A DNA stretch of 64,000 nucleotides from Sisyra terminalis (Eukaryota; Arthropoda; Insecta; Neuroptera; Sisyridae): NCBI GenBank assembly GCA_958496175.1, contig OY292275.1, positions 58,791,701-58,855,700 of the forward strand, given 5' to 3'. Positions 34,802 through 45,805 of this stretch are shown here, one piece after another. The notes under the pieces were generated by a model. The model was not told the DNA's origin and did no database searches. It worked only from the letters and a program-made list of their open reading frames with translations. Every line of letters starts with the position of its first letter. Positions within the stretch are counted from its first letter, which is position 1. The translations under genes and the position numbers were made by a program.

Positions 34802-35835
34802 AACAAAACACACTCAACAATACTCTGAACTCAAGTTGGCTATGAATTATTTCGAAACAATTGACATATTTCCTATTGTGCGCAATAGTTCACAACGACA
34901 ACACGATCTTTTCTCTAAAATTTCTTTATATTACACATATATATAGTTATATATTTATTTTCGATCCCTTTTGTGACTTGCATATCAAACTCTTAATGAA
35001 AAGACCTACCAAAAAAAAAGTCAATTTTTCATATCGGCCATTTTTCTTTCTGAAAGTCCCATATAGATTGAGGTATTGTCCGGGCAATCTAAATGGACAT
35101 AAAAGATGTTAGTTTTTTTTTCTTTATATATATTATTTCACTCGACGGCGCCATTTGTTCTATTTTATGGAAATTATTACATAGGTTAATCATAAAACAC
35201 ACGTGTTCTGTTTTTTTGAGAGTGTGTTTTTTTTTATAACCACAAAAAAGATTAAATACAAGCGATTATTATGAAAAAAAAATGTTATAGAAGACTTGAC
35301 AGAGGTAATAACACGTGGATGAGGAGTGGAAAAAAATGGTTTCGTAAAAAGTCACAATCGATTGTCATTTTTTTCAATGGAAACAAAAACCTGAGTGAAT
35401 TTTCAGAGCCGACTTTATAACGAAAAAGTTTAGTACTATTGTTAGCGTTTTACAATGTTTTACCGAAGAAAATACTAGAGAGTTATAGTTTCGAAGTACA
35501 AACTGCTTTTGTCAGCATTTATTTGAAAAAAAAATCAATTTCAATTCTTCTTCATCTCTGCCAAAAATTCTGTCTCTTTTTTGATGATATAGTAATGTAG
35601 TCTTTTTTTAAAAGTTACTTACTTAATTTCTTTCACAGTCGATTAATTAAAAGATATTTTCTAAAAAAAGGTGCTTCCAACATTGATTTTAGTAGTAGGT
35701 ACCTACTGTATCTTTGGGAAGATTTCCATTGTTGAGTTATCTCCAAATAAAGCATCAATATCCCTTACTAATGCTTTTATTTGTAAATGCCTCTAGAATA
35801 CTTTTACTGGCAAAAATTGTTTTCTTGATTTTGAT
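34802..35835. other. Possible 3' UTR, then A/T-rich DNA
   Basis: 34,802-35,260 would be the untranslated tail of the candidate exon above. It contains a G+C-raised bit at 35,030-35,110 (CCGGGCAATC). Beyond it nothing is recognised. Confidence 0.25.
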
Positions 35836-36260
35836 TTTTCGACTTAAATATTTTCCTCCTGTCAAATAAAAAAATAATATCTAAAATATTGAAGAAAAAA
35901 ATGCATTGAAGTCTCCAGAAATTTTTATGTTGACCCTCGATTTACACTTTCAATTTTATGAGCTTTCATTTAATAAAGCTCAATCTACCAAATTTAAAGC
36001 TTTTTGGACTTAAGTAATTTCCTTCTGTTAAATAAAAAAAAAATATCTAAAAAATTGAAGAAATAGCTGCATTGAAGTCTTCAGAAATTTTTATGCTTAC
36101 CCTCGATTTACGCTTTCAATTTTATGAGCTTTCATTTGATAAAGCTCAATCTACCAAATTTAAAGCTGATCCTGTGCTTTTCTATACTTTCATTAGAAAA
36201 AATTTCAATAAAAGACGGTAAACTCTCATTTTATCATTGATTTATTTGAAACTTTTAGCA
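35720..36260. repeat. Distant member of the 22.6-kb repeat family with internal tandem duplication
   Basis: TTCCATTGTTGAGTTATCTCC and, further on, GCATTGAAGTCTCCAGAAAT and TTTTATGAGCTTTCATTT correspond to blocks of the family at 22,640-23,800. The part about 35,836-35,995 is duplicated at 35,996-36,160 (shared CTCGATTTACACTTTCAATT or its variant). Non-coding. Confidence 0.8.
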
Positions 36261-36390
36261 GTTATTTTTCTTTTACTATATAATAGGAGGACCAGAAAGT
36301 AATATTGTTTTTAAACGTAAAATTAAGTCACAAAATTTTTTAACTCCAATTTTGAATTGAAAATTTAACCCCCTTTATTTTTTTTTTAAT

Positions 36391-36494
36391 AAGAAGTCAA
36401 TTTAGGTTGTTTAAGATCGATTTTTTATTTAATATTTTCATTATTCAATTAGCTCCGTTTCGTTACGTATCGTAACTTCCTCAGGCTTTTATAA

Positions 36495-36548
<54 letters not shown>

Positions 36549-36648
36549 GAAGCCTGAAGAAGTTACGATACGTAACGAAACGTGGCTAATTGAATAATAA
36601 CAAAATTAAATAAATAAATCGATCTTAAACAACCTGAATTGTCTTCTT
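36391..36648. mobile_element. Foldback element with (AT)n core
   Basis: Arms of about 105 bp are inverted copies: AAGAAGTCAATTTAGGTTG at the left end, CAACCTGAATTGTCTTCTT at the right. Both contain TTTAAGATCGATTT, ATTCAATTAGC and the hairpin GTTACG-ATA-CGTAAC next to GAAACG. The centre is an (AT)n tract at about 36,497-36,543, so the whole unit is a potential cruciform. The hammerhead-core-like motif appears on minus at 36,457-36,483 and on plus at 36,554-36,580. No target duplication identified. Confidence 0.85.
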
Positions 36649-36689
36649 ACTTAAAAAAATAAAAGCTAAGATCTGAATTTTATCATCTA

Positions 36690-37405
36690 CCGCCTTTAAT
36701 ATTATCCACCTGTTGATATCAAGTGTGCAAATTTTTAATGCCAAATTAGTAAAAATAAATTACTAACTAAACATTTAGGTTTTAAATTTTTTTAACTACT
36801 TAGATAACGCTATGAACTGATTAAAATAAATAGAAATCCAGAAGAAAAATTTTAAGGGAACAAGGTGCATACGGCAATATCACCAACCCTTAATTTATTG
36901 TGCAGAAAAGTTTTGCATTATCAAGATGCAGAATATAGCTTTATGTTTTGACAATTCCTAGAAACTTTCGAGTATTAGGTTGTCAATCAATATTGATTAG
37001 GAATATTTTAAAGCTCTTCTATTATTTGGCATAATTGAAAATATAACCTCTTTTAATATTATCCACCTGTTGTTATCAAGTGTGCACATTTTTAATGCCA
37101 AATTAGTAAAATTAAATTACTAACTAAACATTAAAGTTTTAAATTTTTTAACCACTTAGATAATACTATAGCGATTGAAATAAATGGAAATCCAGTGGAA
37201 AAATTTTAAGGACTTAGGATGCGTACGACAATATTACCAACCCTTAATTTATAAATTTTCTTGTGCCGAGAAGTCTCACATTATCAAAATGCAGAATAAT
37301 GTTTTCTCTGTTGAAAATTCTTGGAAACTTTCGGGAATTTGGCTGTCGACCAATATTGATAGGGAATATTTTAAAGCTCTTCCTACTATTTGGCATGGAC
37401 TTGGT
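36690..37405. repeat. Two-unit tandem repeat, about 357 bp
   Basis: ATTATCCACCTGTTG near 36,701 and 37,058 starts two similar units. Shared blocks are TTTTTAATGCCAAATTAGTA, CAACCCTTAATTTAT, GCAGAATA, AGGAATATTTTAAAGCTCTT and ATTTGGCAT. A weak relative is at 23,310-23,400. An open frame in unit 2 has no counterpart in unit 1 and is taken as chance. Confidence 0.85.
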
Positions 37406-39130
37406 GCCATTTTATTTATTAACTTCTGTTAGAAAACTCAAAATTATCGAAAGTGAACTTATAAATTCTTATGCCATTAATATCTAATACATTTGGATCA
37501 ATATGGAAAAAAAATAGCAACTTTACGTAACTACCCTGTTATACCATATCAAATTTGTATTCCTAAGGGCATTTCTCGATCAATTGCTATATAAATTTTT
37601 AAAGAATAAATATTTTTTAATCTACCAATAGTTAATAAGTCACTATAATTATAAAATGGCTTAAGTATGACTTTGAAATAACTCATAAGGCGATAAATGG
37701 TAAATACTTTCGGGTTTCCTGATATTAAAGTTATTTCCATTGAGATAGTGGCATCAACAGATATTAACTTTTGCTTTTAAGTATACTCTAATAATGTTAT
37801 ATGAATTAAAAATTAGCACAACAAATAAAACATTTCTAAACTTTTTTAAAAGAAAAAGGAAAAAAAATATACACGCATTGATATCTCCTGTTGTACGTTT
37901 CGATTCCCAATTCTATTTATTCCCTCAGTATTAAAAGTTTTTTTTTCTCATTAATTGAAAATAATTCTGCAAAATTCAAAGCCAAGCCTGTACATTTATT
38001 GTAATTTGGACGAAGGTAATTTGAATAAAAGGGGGCAAAACTGTCATTTTTTTCTTACCATATATTCTTTTTTCGACTTTTTGATTTATTTGATTAATGC
38101 TTTTAAAACTTGTCATCGTCCTACTGATTAATGATGCAATTTAAAGAGAAAAAAAAAACACTCATAGAGAAATTTTTTGCTTTGAAAAATAGTAATTAAG
38201 GCGTTACTCTTCCGTGACATTTACCAATATATAAAAAAAAAATCAGCAAAATTGCCAATAGCGGCGCGATAAAACTTTTCTGCCTTCTTTTCAACAATAT
38301 GCAAAAGTACATCCCCCATATTTTTTTTTTTTTTTAAATAAGGTGCACCTCATGCGTAGTGTCACCGTTATTATGTATATTTTTTCCTCAATAATTAGCA
38401 TTTACCGTCATTACAATTGTAAATGATTTTTTTTTGGGTAATTTAAGGTGGACGATTGAAAATATGATATCTCTGTTCCATTTGAATTGTAACATGAACA
38501 ATTCGTTGTTAAGTCTCATCAACACACAAAAGAATGACGCAATCCGTAAAAAAGGGAAAATTTATTTTTGATCTTTGAAGTTTTGTCGTCGCATGTTGCC
38601 TAATACTAATGTAATGTGTTTTTAAACCCATAAGATTTGAAAGCCCACGCGGCCAAAATGCAGAGTTAATAAATGTTACTAATCATTGTTGATTTCGATT
38701 ATTACAAGTGTTGCCAAACTTTTTGACGAGAATATCACGGGAGAGTATAGTTGTGATAGATTTAACCCGATGACGAATGATAATATAATTATTGTAATGT
38801 ACGCAAATTAAGAGAAAGTTTTTTCGGCTGTATGTTCCTTTGTTTTCGATTGGAATTGTTTTGTTTTGTTGAACAAATGAAAGAATTTTTTGTCTAGTCA
38901 TATATGTGGATAGAAATTTGCCAGATTAATTTATATATATATAAGTAAGTTTTCAATAGCTATTGTAAAGAAATTTTATATTATACGAAAAAAAAATAAA
39001 TAGATTTAGAAGAAATGTTGAGATATTTTTCTGCAACATTTTAAAACCATGAGATGAAAAAAATATTATTTCTACTTACTACAGCATCTTTCCCATTTTT
39101 CTTTTAAGTTTTTTGGGCTAAATCTGAAAC
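37406..39130. other. A/T-rich DNA, one repeat fragment and a G+C-raised patch
   Basis: 37,870-38,045 is a fragment of the dispersed family (GCATTGATATCTCC, TGCAAAATTCAAAGCCAAGC). 38,480-38,890 is less A/T-biased (for example GATTTAACCCGATGACGAATG) and could be regulatory. No gene. Confidence 0.35.
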
Positions 39131-39134
39131 AGAA

Positions 39135-40085
39135 TAGGGGATGAAATTGGATGTCTTACAATCGTTATATTTGCTCTTCAAAATAGGAAAAAATATTTTA
39201 ATTGCTTGATTTACTGTTTAATTTTTCACCACAAATTCGATACAACTGCCAAAATTTCAATGATTTAGAATAGAAAACTTTAGAAATCAATTTTGCATTA
39301 CAAAAGGGATCAATAAGTGTTAATGTTGAAGTATTGATCTATGAAATGTAAGGTGGTCCATCGAGGAAATGATCAAGATGAGACTTCTTACAGTGTTGAT
39401 ATTTTCCATCGTAATCTATATGGATCAAAACGTTGTACATAATCATATGGTAAGAGGATCGCATAAACCAATTTTATTTTAAGTATTTTGGCTAAATCTT
39501 AATCAAAATAGGGGATGAAATTGGTTGAATTACAATCGCTATAATTTTTCTTCGAAATAAGAAAAAATATTTTAATTAATTTATTAACAGTTCATTTTTT
39601 CGCCACAAAATTTGATGCAACTGCCAAAATTTCGATGATTTTGACTTGAAAAATTTAGAAACAAATTTGGCATTACAAAAGGGATCAATAAGTGTTGTTG
39701 TTGAAGTAGTGATCTTTAAAATCTAAGGCTGTCAATCGGGACAATGACTATAGTGAATCTTCATAAAATGTTGAATCGTTACAATTTTTCTTCGAAATAG
39801 GAAAATTTATTTCAATTGATTGATTTACTGCTTATTTTTTCGCCACAAATTCAATGTAACTGCCAGAATTTCGATGATTTGGACTTGAAAAATTAAGAAA
39901 TCCATTTTGCATTACAAAAAGGATCAATAAGTGTTAATGTTGAAGTATGAATTGATCTATGAATTTTAAGGTGGTCAATCGGGGAAATGACTATGGAGAA
40001 ACTTCTTAAAGTTTTGATATTTTCCATCGTAATCTATATGGATCAAAACGTTTTACATAATCATATGGCAAGAGGATCGCATAAA
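39135..40085. repeat. Satellite-like array of three imperfect units
   Basis: Units start near 39,135, 39,509 and 39,774. Shared blocks are CTTCGAAATAGGAAA or variants, CGCCACAAATTC, AACTGCCAAAATTTC, CATTACAAAAGGGATCAATA, AGTGTTAATGTTGAAGTA and GGTGGTCAATCGGG. Units 1 and 3 end with TCGTAATCTATATGGATCAA, then CATAATCATATGG and AAGAGGATCGCATAAAC. An inverted fragment of the unit end is at 43,750-43,800. The last unit abuts a retrotransposon RT fragment, so the array may have grown from that element's own sequence. Confidence 0.85.
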
Positions 40086-40087
40086 CG

Positions 40088-40231
40088 GACCACAGAATAA
40101 ATATTTCCATACGCAGAAAACTAAATGATAAGTTTTTCCTATCAATCCAGAGACGCATACGTAAATATTTCGGCCACATTATACGGAAGGATAGAATGGA
40201 GAAAATTATGATCCAGAGGAATTTGGGTTAA
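40088..40231 (+). pseudogene. Non-LTR retrotransposon RT C-terminal fragment
   Basis: An open stretch of 47 codons contains the peptide RRIRKYFGHIIRKDRMEKIM, a close match to the conserved R-x-x-x-Y-F-G-H-I-x-R segment found near the C-terminus of many insect endonuclease/reverse-transcriptase elements. Upstream it is preceded by the satellite-like array; downstream it is cut by the hAT MITE at 40,234, whose insertion created the TAA stop. The sequence after the MITE does not resume the RT. Confidence 0.75.
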
Positions 40232-40233
40232 AT

Positions 40234-40426
40234 TAATGGTTTTTAACTTGGATTCAATTGCATCCAATTGGTTTGATGAGTCAATCCCGAGGGCTTAGAG
40301 GAGGCCAAAACATATCCCGACTCATATGACCTATCATAAAAATCATATTTAATTTTTCCTATAAAATTAAGCTTGGTTTATGAAGCTGGTAGATGTCAAT
40401 ACCTCGAACAAGGTTAAGAACCACTG
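40234..40426. mobile_element. hAT-type MITE, 193 bp, inside the RT fragment
   Basis: The left end TAATGGTTTTTAACTTGG and the reverse complement of the right end, CAGTGGTTCTTAACCTTG, are imperfect inverted termini of hAT type. They are related to those at 13,897-14,116. Flanking 8-bp duplications GGTTAAAT (40,226-40,233) and TGTTAAAT (40,427-40,434) differ at one base. Confidence 0.8.
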
Positions 40427-40509
40427 TGTTAAATCATAGACCAAATCAAAAATCGCACTAATATATCGATATAGTAAAAATAATGAAAACCGTAAAGGAT
40501 AGAGAAGTA

Positions 40510-40985
40510 TGGAGAAAATTTGTGCCATGGAAAGTCTTGAGGCTCGAAGATAGGAAAAAGGATTTTATTTTCTGGAAGCGATAATTGAATTTTATGTTAA
40601 AACTAATGAACAATAAATAAGTCCATTTCAAGACCTCTACATATATGACTCGTTTATTTTGAAAACGGTGTAAGTCCATTTCTAGGACGGTCTCTATGGT
40701 GATTCTTCTTCTTGTATTTAGAACAAAGTATGTTAATTTTTTAACTGCTAAGTTTTCAGAAATTACTGATTTCATTTCAGTTGTTAACAAAAACGCCATT
40801 TATTTCCTCCTCCTTAATATCTTATGTTCCTATGGTTAAAAATGATAATACTATAGGGATTGTTTTTGAAATGGACTTAACTCACTTTCAAAATAAACGG
40901 CGCATATATAAATAACTTTTGGAGTTTGAAAAAGTTTGTTTGTTTATTACGTCCCAAAAAAAAGCCTTTGATGAATAATTTTGGG
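40510..40985. repeat. Segmental duplication, copy A (partner 44,222-44,690)
   Basis: Starts with TGTGCCATGGAAAGTCTTGAG and ends past TTTGAAAAAGTTTGTTTGTT. The copies match across about 470 bp, including the MITE within and flanks on both sides, so the duplication happened after the MITE had inserted, or the two are a larger repeat containing it. Confidence 0.9.
40649..40903. mobile_element. MITE, 'GCGCCGTTTATTTTGAAAG' family, copy 2
   Basis: Ends are CTCGTTTATTTTGAAAAC on the left and, as reverse complement, GCGCCGTTTATTTTGAAAG on the right. Flanks ATATATGA and ATATATAA could be an imperfect duplication. Contains TTATGTTCCTATGGTTAAAA and GGGATTGTTTTTG, as in the other copies. Confidence 0.85.
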
Positions 40986-42110
40986 TAATAAAAAATATTT
41001 TTTAAAAGTTATTGTGGGAGAAATTTAAATTTATTGCTTTTTAACTATTTTGAAATTTTTTTTTTCGCTCTAAAAATTAATTATTGACCAAAAATGGCCA
41101 ACATTTACAAATCGTTCCCGACACCTGATCTTCACAACAACAAAGAAACCATCCATTACACCAAAAAAAAAAAAAAAACAAATGAAAAGGGGTTCATTTT
41201 GCTTGTGTCTTCCATTCCAAAAAACCCAACTTTTTCAACATATCAAATATCAAATTTAACGTGAAAACGATCTTCAGCTCAATTAATAATATAAACAAGC
41301 ACCCGATATACCACACCAGCTCTTCATCATTCCCATACCACGATATCACAATATCTGCTTGTGTAACTTTTTTATTTATTTTTTTTTTATTTAGCCACCG
41401 TTTATTTTTGTTCAACATTAATTTTTTCATGTATTTCACATTACATTTTCGATTTGTTTGTTTTCTGTCTTCAGAAAACCAGAAAACTGGCCAAGTAAAC
41501 GAGTGGAGACCAAGTGGTGGTTGGTTTTAAGTAACATTGAATAAATAGTAAGTTGAGGTAGCTGAAACAAGATGTCTGTCATAAGACAACACACCATTTA
41601 TAAAAACAATAATTTTCCACGGTGTTCATTAATCACGGGCCACATTAAATGATTAATTAATCGAGCCGAACTTCGACTTGGATTAGACATAGAAAAATGC
41701 CTCCGTTTCGTTCAGCCCTCGCGGCCATAAAAGCCCAACAACATTGGGCCTCACTACCTAATGAATTCGGTGGAAAAAAATTAATTAAATTGATATTGAG
41801 TTTAAGATCCATTTCCATTCTCTCACACTTCAATTACTGATATTATTGTTGTGTATGTTTAGTTAGTGTGTATATTACATTATGAATTAACACCTTTGCG
41901 CCCGCATTTAACACCTTTGCGGTCTAAATAAAGAGACTAAACACAGACAGTGGTGTTGGAAAGTCGTGGGAAAATTAACAAATTGTAATATAATTGTCGT
42001 TGCTATAACTGTTTGGTGGCTTGGCTTTGTCGATTTTAAATAAGCTTTTTGATGAGTGTATAATCGAAATTCGTTAAAATCTGACGAGAAACAAAAAGCA
42101 TATATTGGAA
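40986..42110. other. A/T-rich DNA, then G+C-raised island
   Basis: 41,630-41,770 has homeodomain-like words (GATTAATTAATCGAG, CGGCCATAAAAGCCC) and CG dinucleotides; enhancer-like by composition only. No gene beyond the candidate exon at 41,475. Confidence 0.3.
41475..41530 (+). CDS. Candidate terminal exon tail after a strong acceptor
   Basis: The acceptor TTTGTTTGTTTTCTGTCTTCAG is among the best in the window (AG at 41,473-41,474). After two bases, one frame reads NQKTGQVNEWRPSGGWF then TAA at 41,530. AATAAA follows at about 41,539, and ATA|GTAAGTTG offers a donor at about 41,547. It could be the short last coding exon of a plus-strand transcript or, if the donor is used, a roughly 72-nt internal exon. 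No family recognised and no partner exon demonstrated. Confidence 0.25.
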
Positions 42111-42113
42111 AGT

Positions 42114-42953
42114 CATTGAAAATCTATAGTACCTACTTCATTTTTAACGTGGAAGTCTGTAGGCTTATTTCCCCATTTTTTTAAACAAAATGTTTTAGTA
42201 ATTTTTTTGAGCATAGATCTTTTCAATTTCTGTACTTCCAAAATGACAAATTTTTAAGAAATTGGGTAAAAATTTAGACCATCCTACTGTATTATTCCTT
42301 GTGCTTTTTACAACATTTACCAACCTACAAGAAAGGGAAGTTTTCTTTATAAAATTTATTGAAAAACCAAATCGCCAACTAAGGGTGGGCAAGTAGAAAA
42401 TCAATGATTGCTCTATTACTATTTTTTTTATAAAACTCATTATTTCAGTCTATAAAATATATCAATTATTCTTTTTGTTAAAAACATGGATTTATACTTT
42501 TGATAGCCTATACTTCCATAATTTTTTACGTAAACTATAATTTTTTATGGAAATATAAGCTATCAAAAGTATAAATCCATGTTTTTAACAAAAAGAATAA
42601 TTGATGTTTTTTATTGACTAAAATAATGAGTTTTATAAAAAAAATAGTAATAAAGCAATCATTGATCTCCTACTTGCCCACCCTTAGTTGGCGATTTGGT
42701 TTTTTAATAAATTTTATAAAGACAACTTCCTTTTCTTGTAGGTTGGTAAATGTTATAAAAAGCACAACAAATATTGCAGTAGGATGGTCTAAATTTTTAC
42801 CCAATTTCTTAAAAAATTTTCATTTTGGACGTACAGAAATTGAAAAGACCTATATGCTTAAAAAAATACTATAACATTTTTTTTTAAAAAATGGGGAAAT
42901 AAGCCTACAGACTTCCACATTGAAAATGAAGTAGGTACTATAGATTTTCAATG
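42114..42953. mobile_element. Large foldback palindrome, arms about 415 bp
   Basis: From CATTGAAAATCTATAGTACC to its inverse at the right end, the two halves are near-identical reverse complements. They meet almost without a spacer near 42,530. Marker words in both arms are GTCTGTAGGCTTATTTCCCC, ACCATCCTACTG, AACCAAATCGCCAACTAAGG and ATGGATTTATACTTTTGATA. Both arms have an open frame of about 80 codons reading outward from the centre (42,440 to 42,195 minus; 42,626 to 42,874 plus). Comparing the two arms codon by codon I count one synonymous against more than ten amino-acid-changing differences, so there is no sign of selection on a protein. Confidence 0.9.
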
Positions 42954-44221
42954 GCTTAATAGCAAATCTTCCAAAACTAGTGGTTTTAGATAAATTTCTT
43001 TGAAATGATTTTATTGTTTTAATACTTTGTGGGATTCTTCAGTATAAAAGGGGTGAGAACATACAAAAAATCACACTCATTAATATCCAAATTGTAGGCT
43101 CAGCTCAATAGCCTTTGACCATTTTTATTCATCGAGAGATTAATTCAATTGTCTTTTGTAGCCCAAAAAAAGGGTAGTTATTAAATCAAAAAAAAGATTA
43201 CCCACAAAAATAAAATCCGGACCACCCAAGAATTCAATGCACCATCGTGAAACAAAACAAGCACAAAATTTTACGTGGATTCACCAAAAAATCAGTGCCG
43301 AATATTTAAAAAATTTAATTAAAATAAATTATGACCATGTGATCCAATTTTCGGGGTCGGCATCTCACCGCAGCGGCTACTGTTTTTAACGTTTATTTAT
43401 TTTTTTTCCCCCGCTTTGGATTTGAAGGAAAAAATAATGCGTGGGTCGTTGTTAACGAGCTTCTCTCTGCTCTTTTGATTTAAGTTACTTGAAAACCAGA
43501 AAAACACAACGAAACCACGTGATACGACGTTGTTATAAAAATTAATCATTTTGATTTATCTAATTATGAAATTAGATTTATTTAATGACCTTTTCTTGTT
43601 CATATTCATATGAATTTAACAGAGATATTTACAATTTGGACAATCACTTGTTTTCGTTCGTATTCGTTGGCGTATAAGGCAACGATTTTTAATTAGAAAC
43701 TAGAGGACCCGGTGAACAATGGGTCCAAGGTTTTGATTCATATAGGTTGCGGTGGAAAATATCAACACCTTAAGAAGTCTCATCTTGGTCATTTTCCCGA
43801 TATTTAAATTCCTTATAAGTTTAAACTAGTTTACAGAGCCTTCTTTTGCTTTCTTTAAGTTAAATATGTTTTTCTTACACAAAAATGAAATGTTTTGTCA
43901 ACTTTTAATTTCGATGTTTTAGCGATTATATTCATTCTTTCAACCATTAAATGTTTATCTTCTGATGTGGTACATAAGCAATAATTTCTTAGCACATTGC
44001 ATATTATATAAATTGTATATGCATGGCAATAAAGTGTTTTATAAAAAAAATCTTCTAATCTACAAGTTTTGGAAATCAACTTGATCAAATTAGTAAGAAA
44101 TGGAATTTAGAATACTTTAAAAATTTTCAATGTGAAAATATTTAATTGTTGAAAATTAAAGGGTGCAATCACGAAGTGTAAATGACAGTTGCATTACAAA
44201 GGCATTCGCCAAATTATGATG
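42954..44221. other. Mixed unique DNA, no gene
   Basis: 43,350-43,700 is G+C-raised (CATCTCACCGCAGCGGCTAC, CCACGTGATACGACG). 43,750-43,800 is an inverted fragment of the 39-40 kb satellite unit (GAAGTCTCATCTTGGTCATT). Otherwise A/T-rich. Confidence 0.35.
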
Positions 44222-44690
44222 GAAAAAAATTGTGCCATGGAGAGTCTTGAGTCTCGAAGATGGAAAAAAGAATTTTATTTTCTGGAAAAGATAATTGAAT
44301 TTTATGTTAAAACTATTGAATAATAAATAAGTCGGTTTCAAGACCTCTATATATATGACTTGTTTATTTTGAAAGTGGCGTAAGTCCATTTCAAGGACGG
44401 TTTATATGGTAATTTTTCTTCTTGTAACTAGAATAAAGTATGTTAATTATTTAACTGCTAAGTTTTCAGAAATTACTGATTTCATTTTAGTTGTTAACAA
44501 AAACGCCAATTATTACCCTCTTCCTCAGTATCTTATGTTCCTATGGTTAAAAATGATAATACTATAGGGATTGTTTTTGAAATGGACTTAACTCACTTTC
44601 AAAATAAACGGCGCATATATAAATAACTTTTGGACTTTGAAAAAGTTTGTTTGTTTATTATGTCTCAAAAACAAATCTTTGAAAAATAAT
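44222..44690. repeat. Segmental duplication, copy B
   Basis: Partner of 40,510-40,985, same orientation, about 3.7 kb away. Differences are scattered substitutions. Contains MITE copy 3. Confidence 0.9.
44359..44614. mobile_element. MITE, 'GCGCCGTTTATTTTGAAAG' family, copy 3
   Basis: The left end reads CTTGTTTATTTTGAAAGTGG and the right end (reverse complement) GCGCCGTTTATTTTGAAAG. Carried as passenger in the segmental duplication with copy 2. Confidence 0.85.
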
Positions 44691-44767
44691 TTTCGGTGAT
44701 AATAAATATTTTTCAAAAGTTATTGTGCAGAGGGTTCTAGTGTCAGTGATTCTCCCGAATATGAATA

Positions 44768-45805
44768 TAAATTTTAATTTTCGTTACTTCTACTCGTGGA
44801 ACAATTATAAAGTTCATTTTGGAAGTATATATGAAGTGGTCGAAGAAGATCTCCTCATTTATTTGTTAAAAGTCAACTTGTTGATTTGATTTCACAGCAG
44901 TAAAAATTCATATCGTTGAATTGTTAGAATTGTTATAAAGTTTAGAAGTTTATTTTCGATATTTTTTATTGTGGATCGTTGTAACAAAACTTATTTACTC
45001 GTTCAATGACAGTTGAATCTACAATATAAATTTGTATAGTGATTTTTTTCCGGAATAACTAGTCCCAACTTCAATATCCTACTACCCTTCTATTTGATTT
45101 CCATTCCCTTTAACGCTAATAGAGACCAAATTGGTGGTTTAGGTGATTACATTTTGCTACTGCCAAATTTTAATAGATTATAATTTTAAAAATCTGATCC
45201 TTCGAAATGGTTTTCTATAGTTGAGGCCTCAAGCAGCGCCTCATCAGCCATAGAGTGTAATGCACGGGATGTTTCTGCACAAATATTACCTACTACAAAT
45301 ATCTGCCTATTACGATTGATTTTTTTTAAAAAATTGGTCCATTCTTTTATGTATTTTATGCCAAACTTTAAACTCTACAAAATCAATTTAAGATAAAATC
45401 GTTAAATCACAAGATATTCTTGCACCAATTTTAGTCCTAATTTCTGATTAAAAAAAATATTTTTTTTTAAAAATTGGTCCATTCTTTTACGAATTCTATA
45501 CTAAACTTTAAGCTCTAAAAATCAATTTGGAAAAAAAATCATTAAATCAGTTGGAAAGGATAGAGATGGTGAAATGATTTAGTGATTTCAATGCATGTAA
45601 AATCCATCAATATTTCTTCATTTTTTTCAAACTTGTGCCTTATAACCACGGAAGATCTATAAATTAGTTGGGTTCGTTTCCCGAAAAAAGTTCAATTTTT
45701 ACCAATTTAATTTATTCAAATTGGGATTCACGGTTCAAATGGTAATTCTATCGATTTTTATTGGTATTCTTATGGTAGTAAAACCCAGCTCATCTCACAA
45801 CCTGT
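44768..45805. repeat. 1.3-kb tandem duplication, unit 1
   Basis: Shared blocks with unit 2 (46,080-47,215), in order: AATTTTAATTTTC, GAAGAAGATCTC, AATTGTTAGAA, GATATTTT with TTGTAACAAAA, GCCAAATTTTAAT-like, TTTTCTATAGTTGA, CGCCTCATCAGCC, ACACGGGAT or CACGGGAT, GTGATTTCAATGCATGTAAA, AACCACGGAAGATCTATAAA and CACGGTTCAAATGGTAATTC. A sub-block (GTACAAATTTCTGA with ATCGTTAAATCA) is itself repeated. Non-coding and well diverged. Confidence 0.85.

Noticed and set aside
42195..42874. Pair of similar 80-codon proteins encoded by the palindrome arms
   Set aside because: Arm-to-arm differences are overwhelmingly amino-acid-changing (one synonymous against more than ten), so there is no purifying selection.
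45225..45270. CTGATGAGGCGCTGC on the minus strand as another hammerhead-like core
   Set aside because: The following stem does not lead into GAAA at the required distance; likely coincidence.
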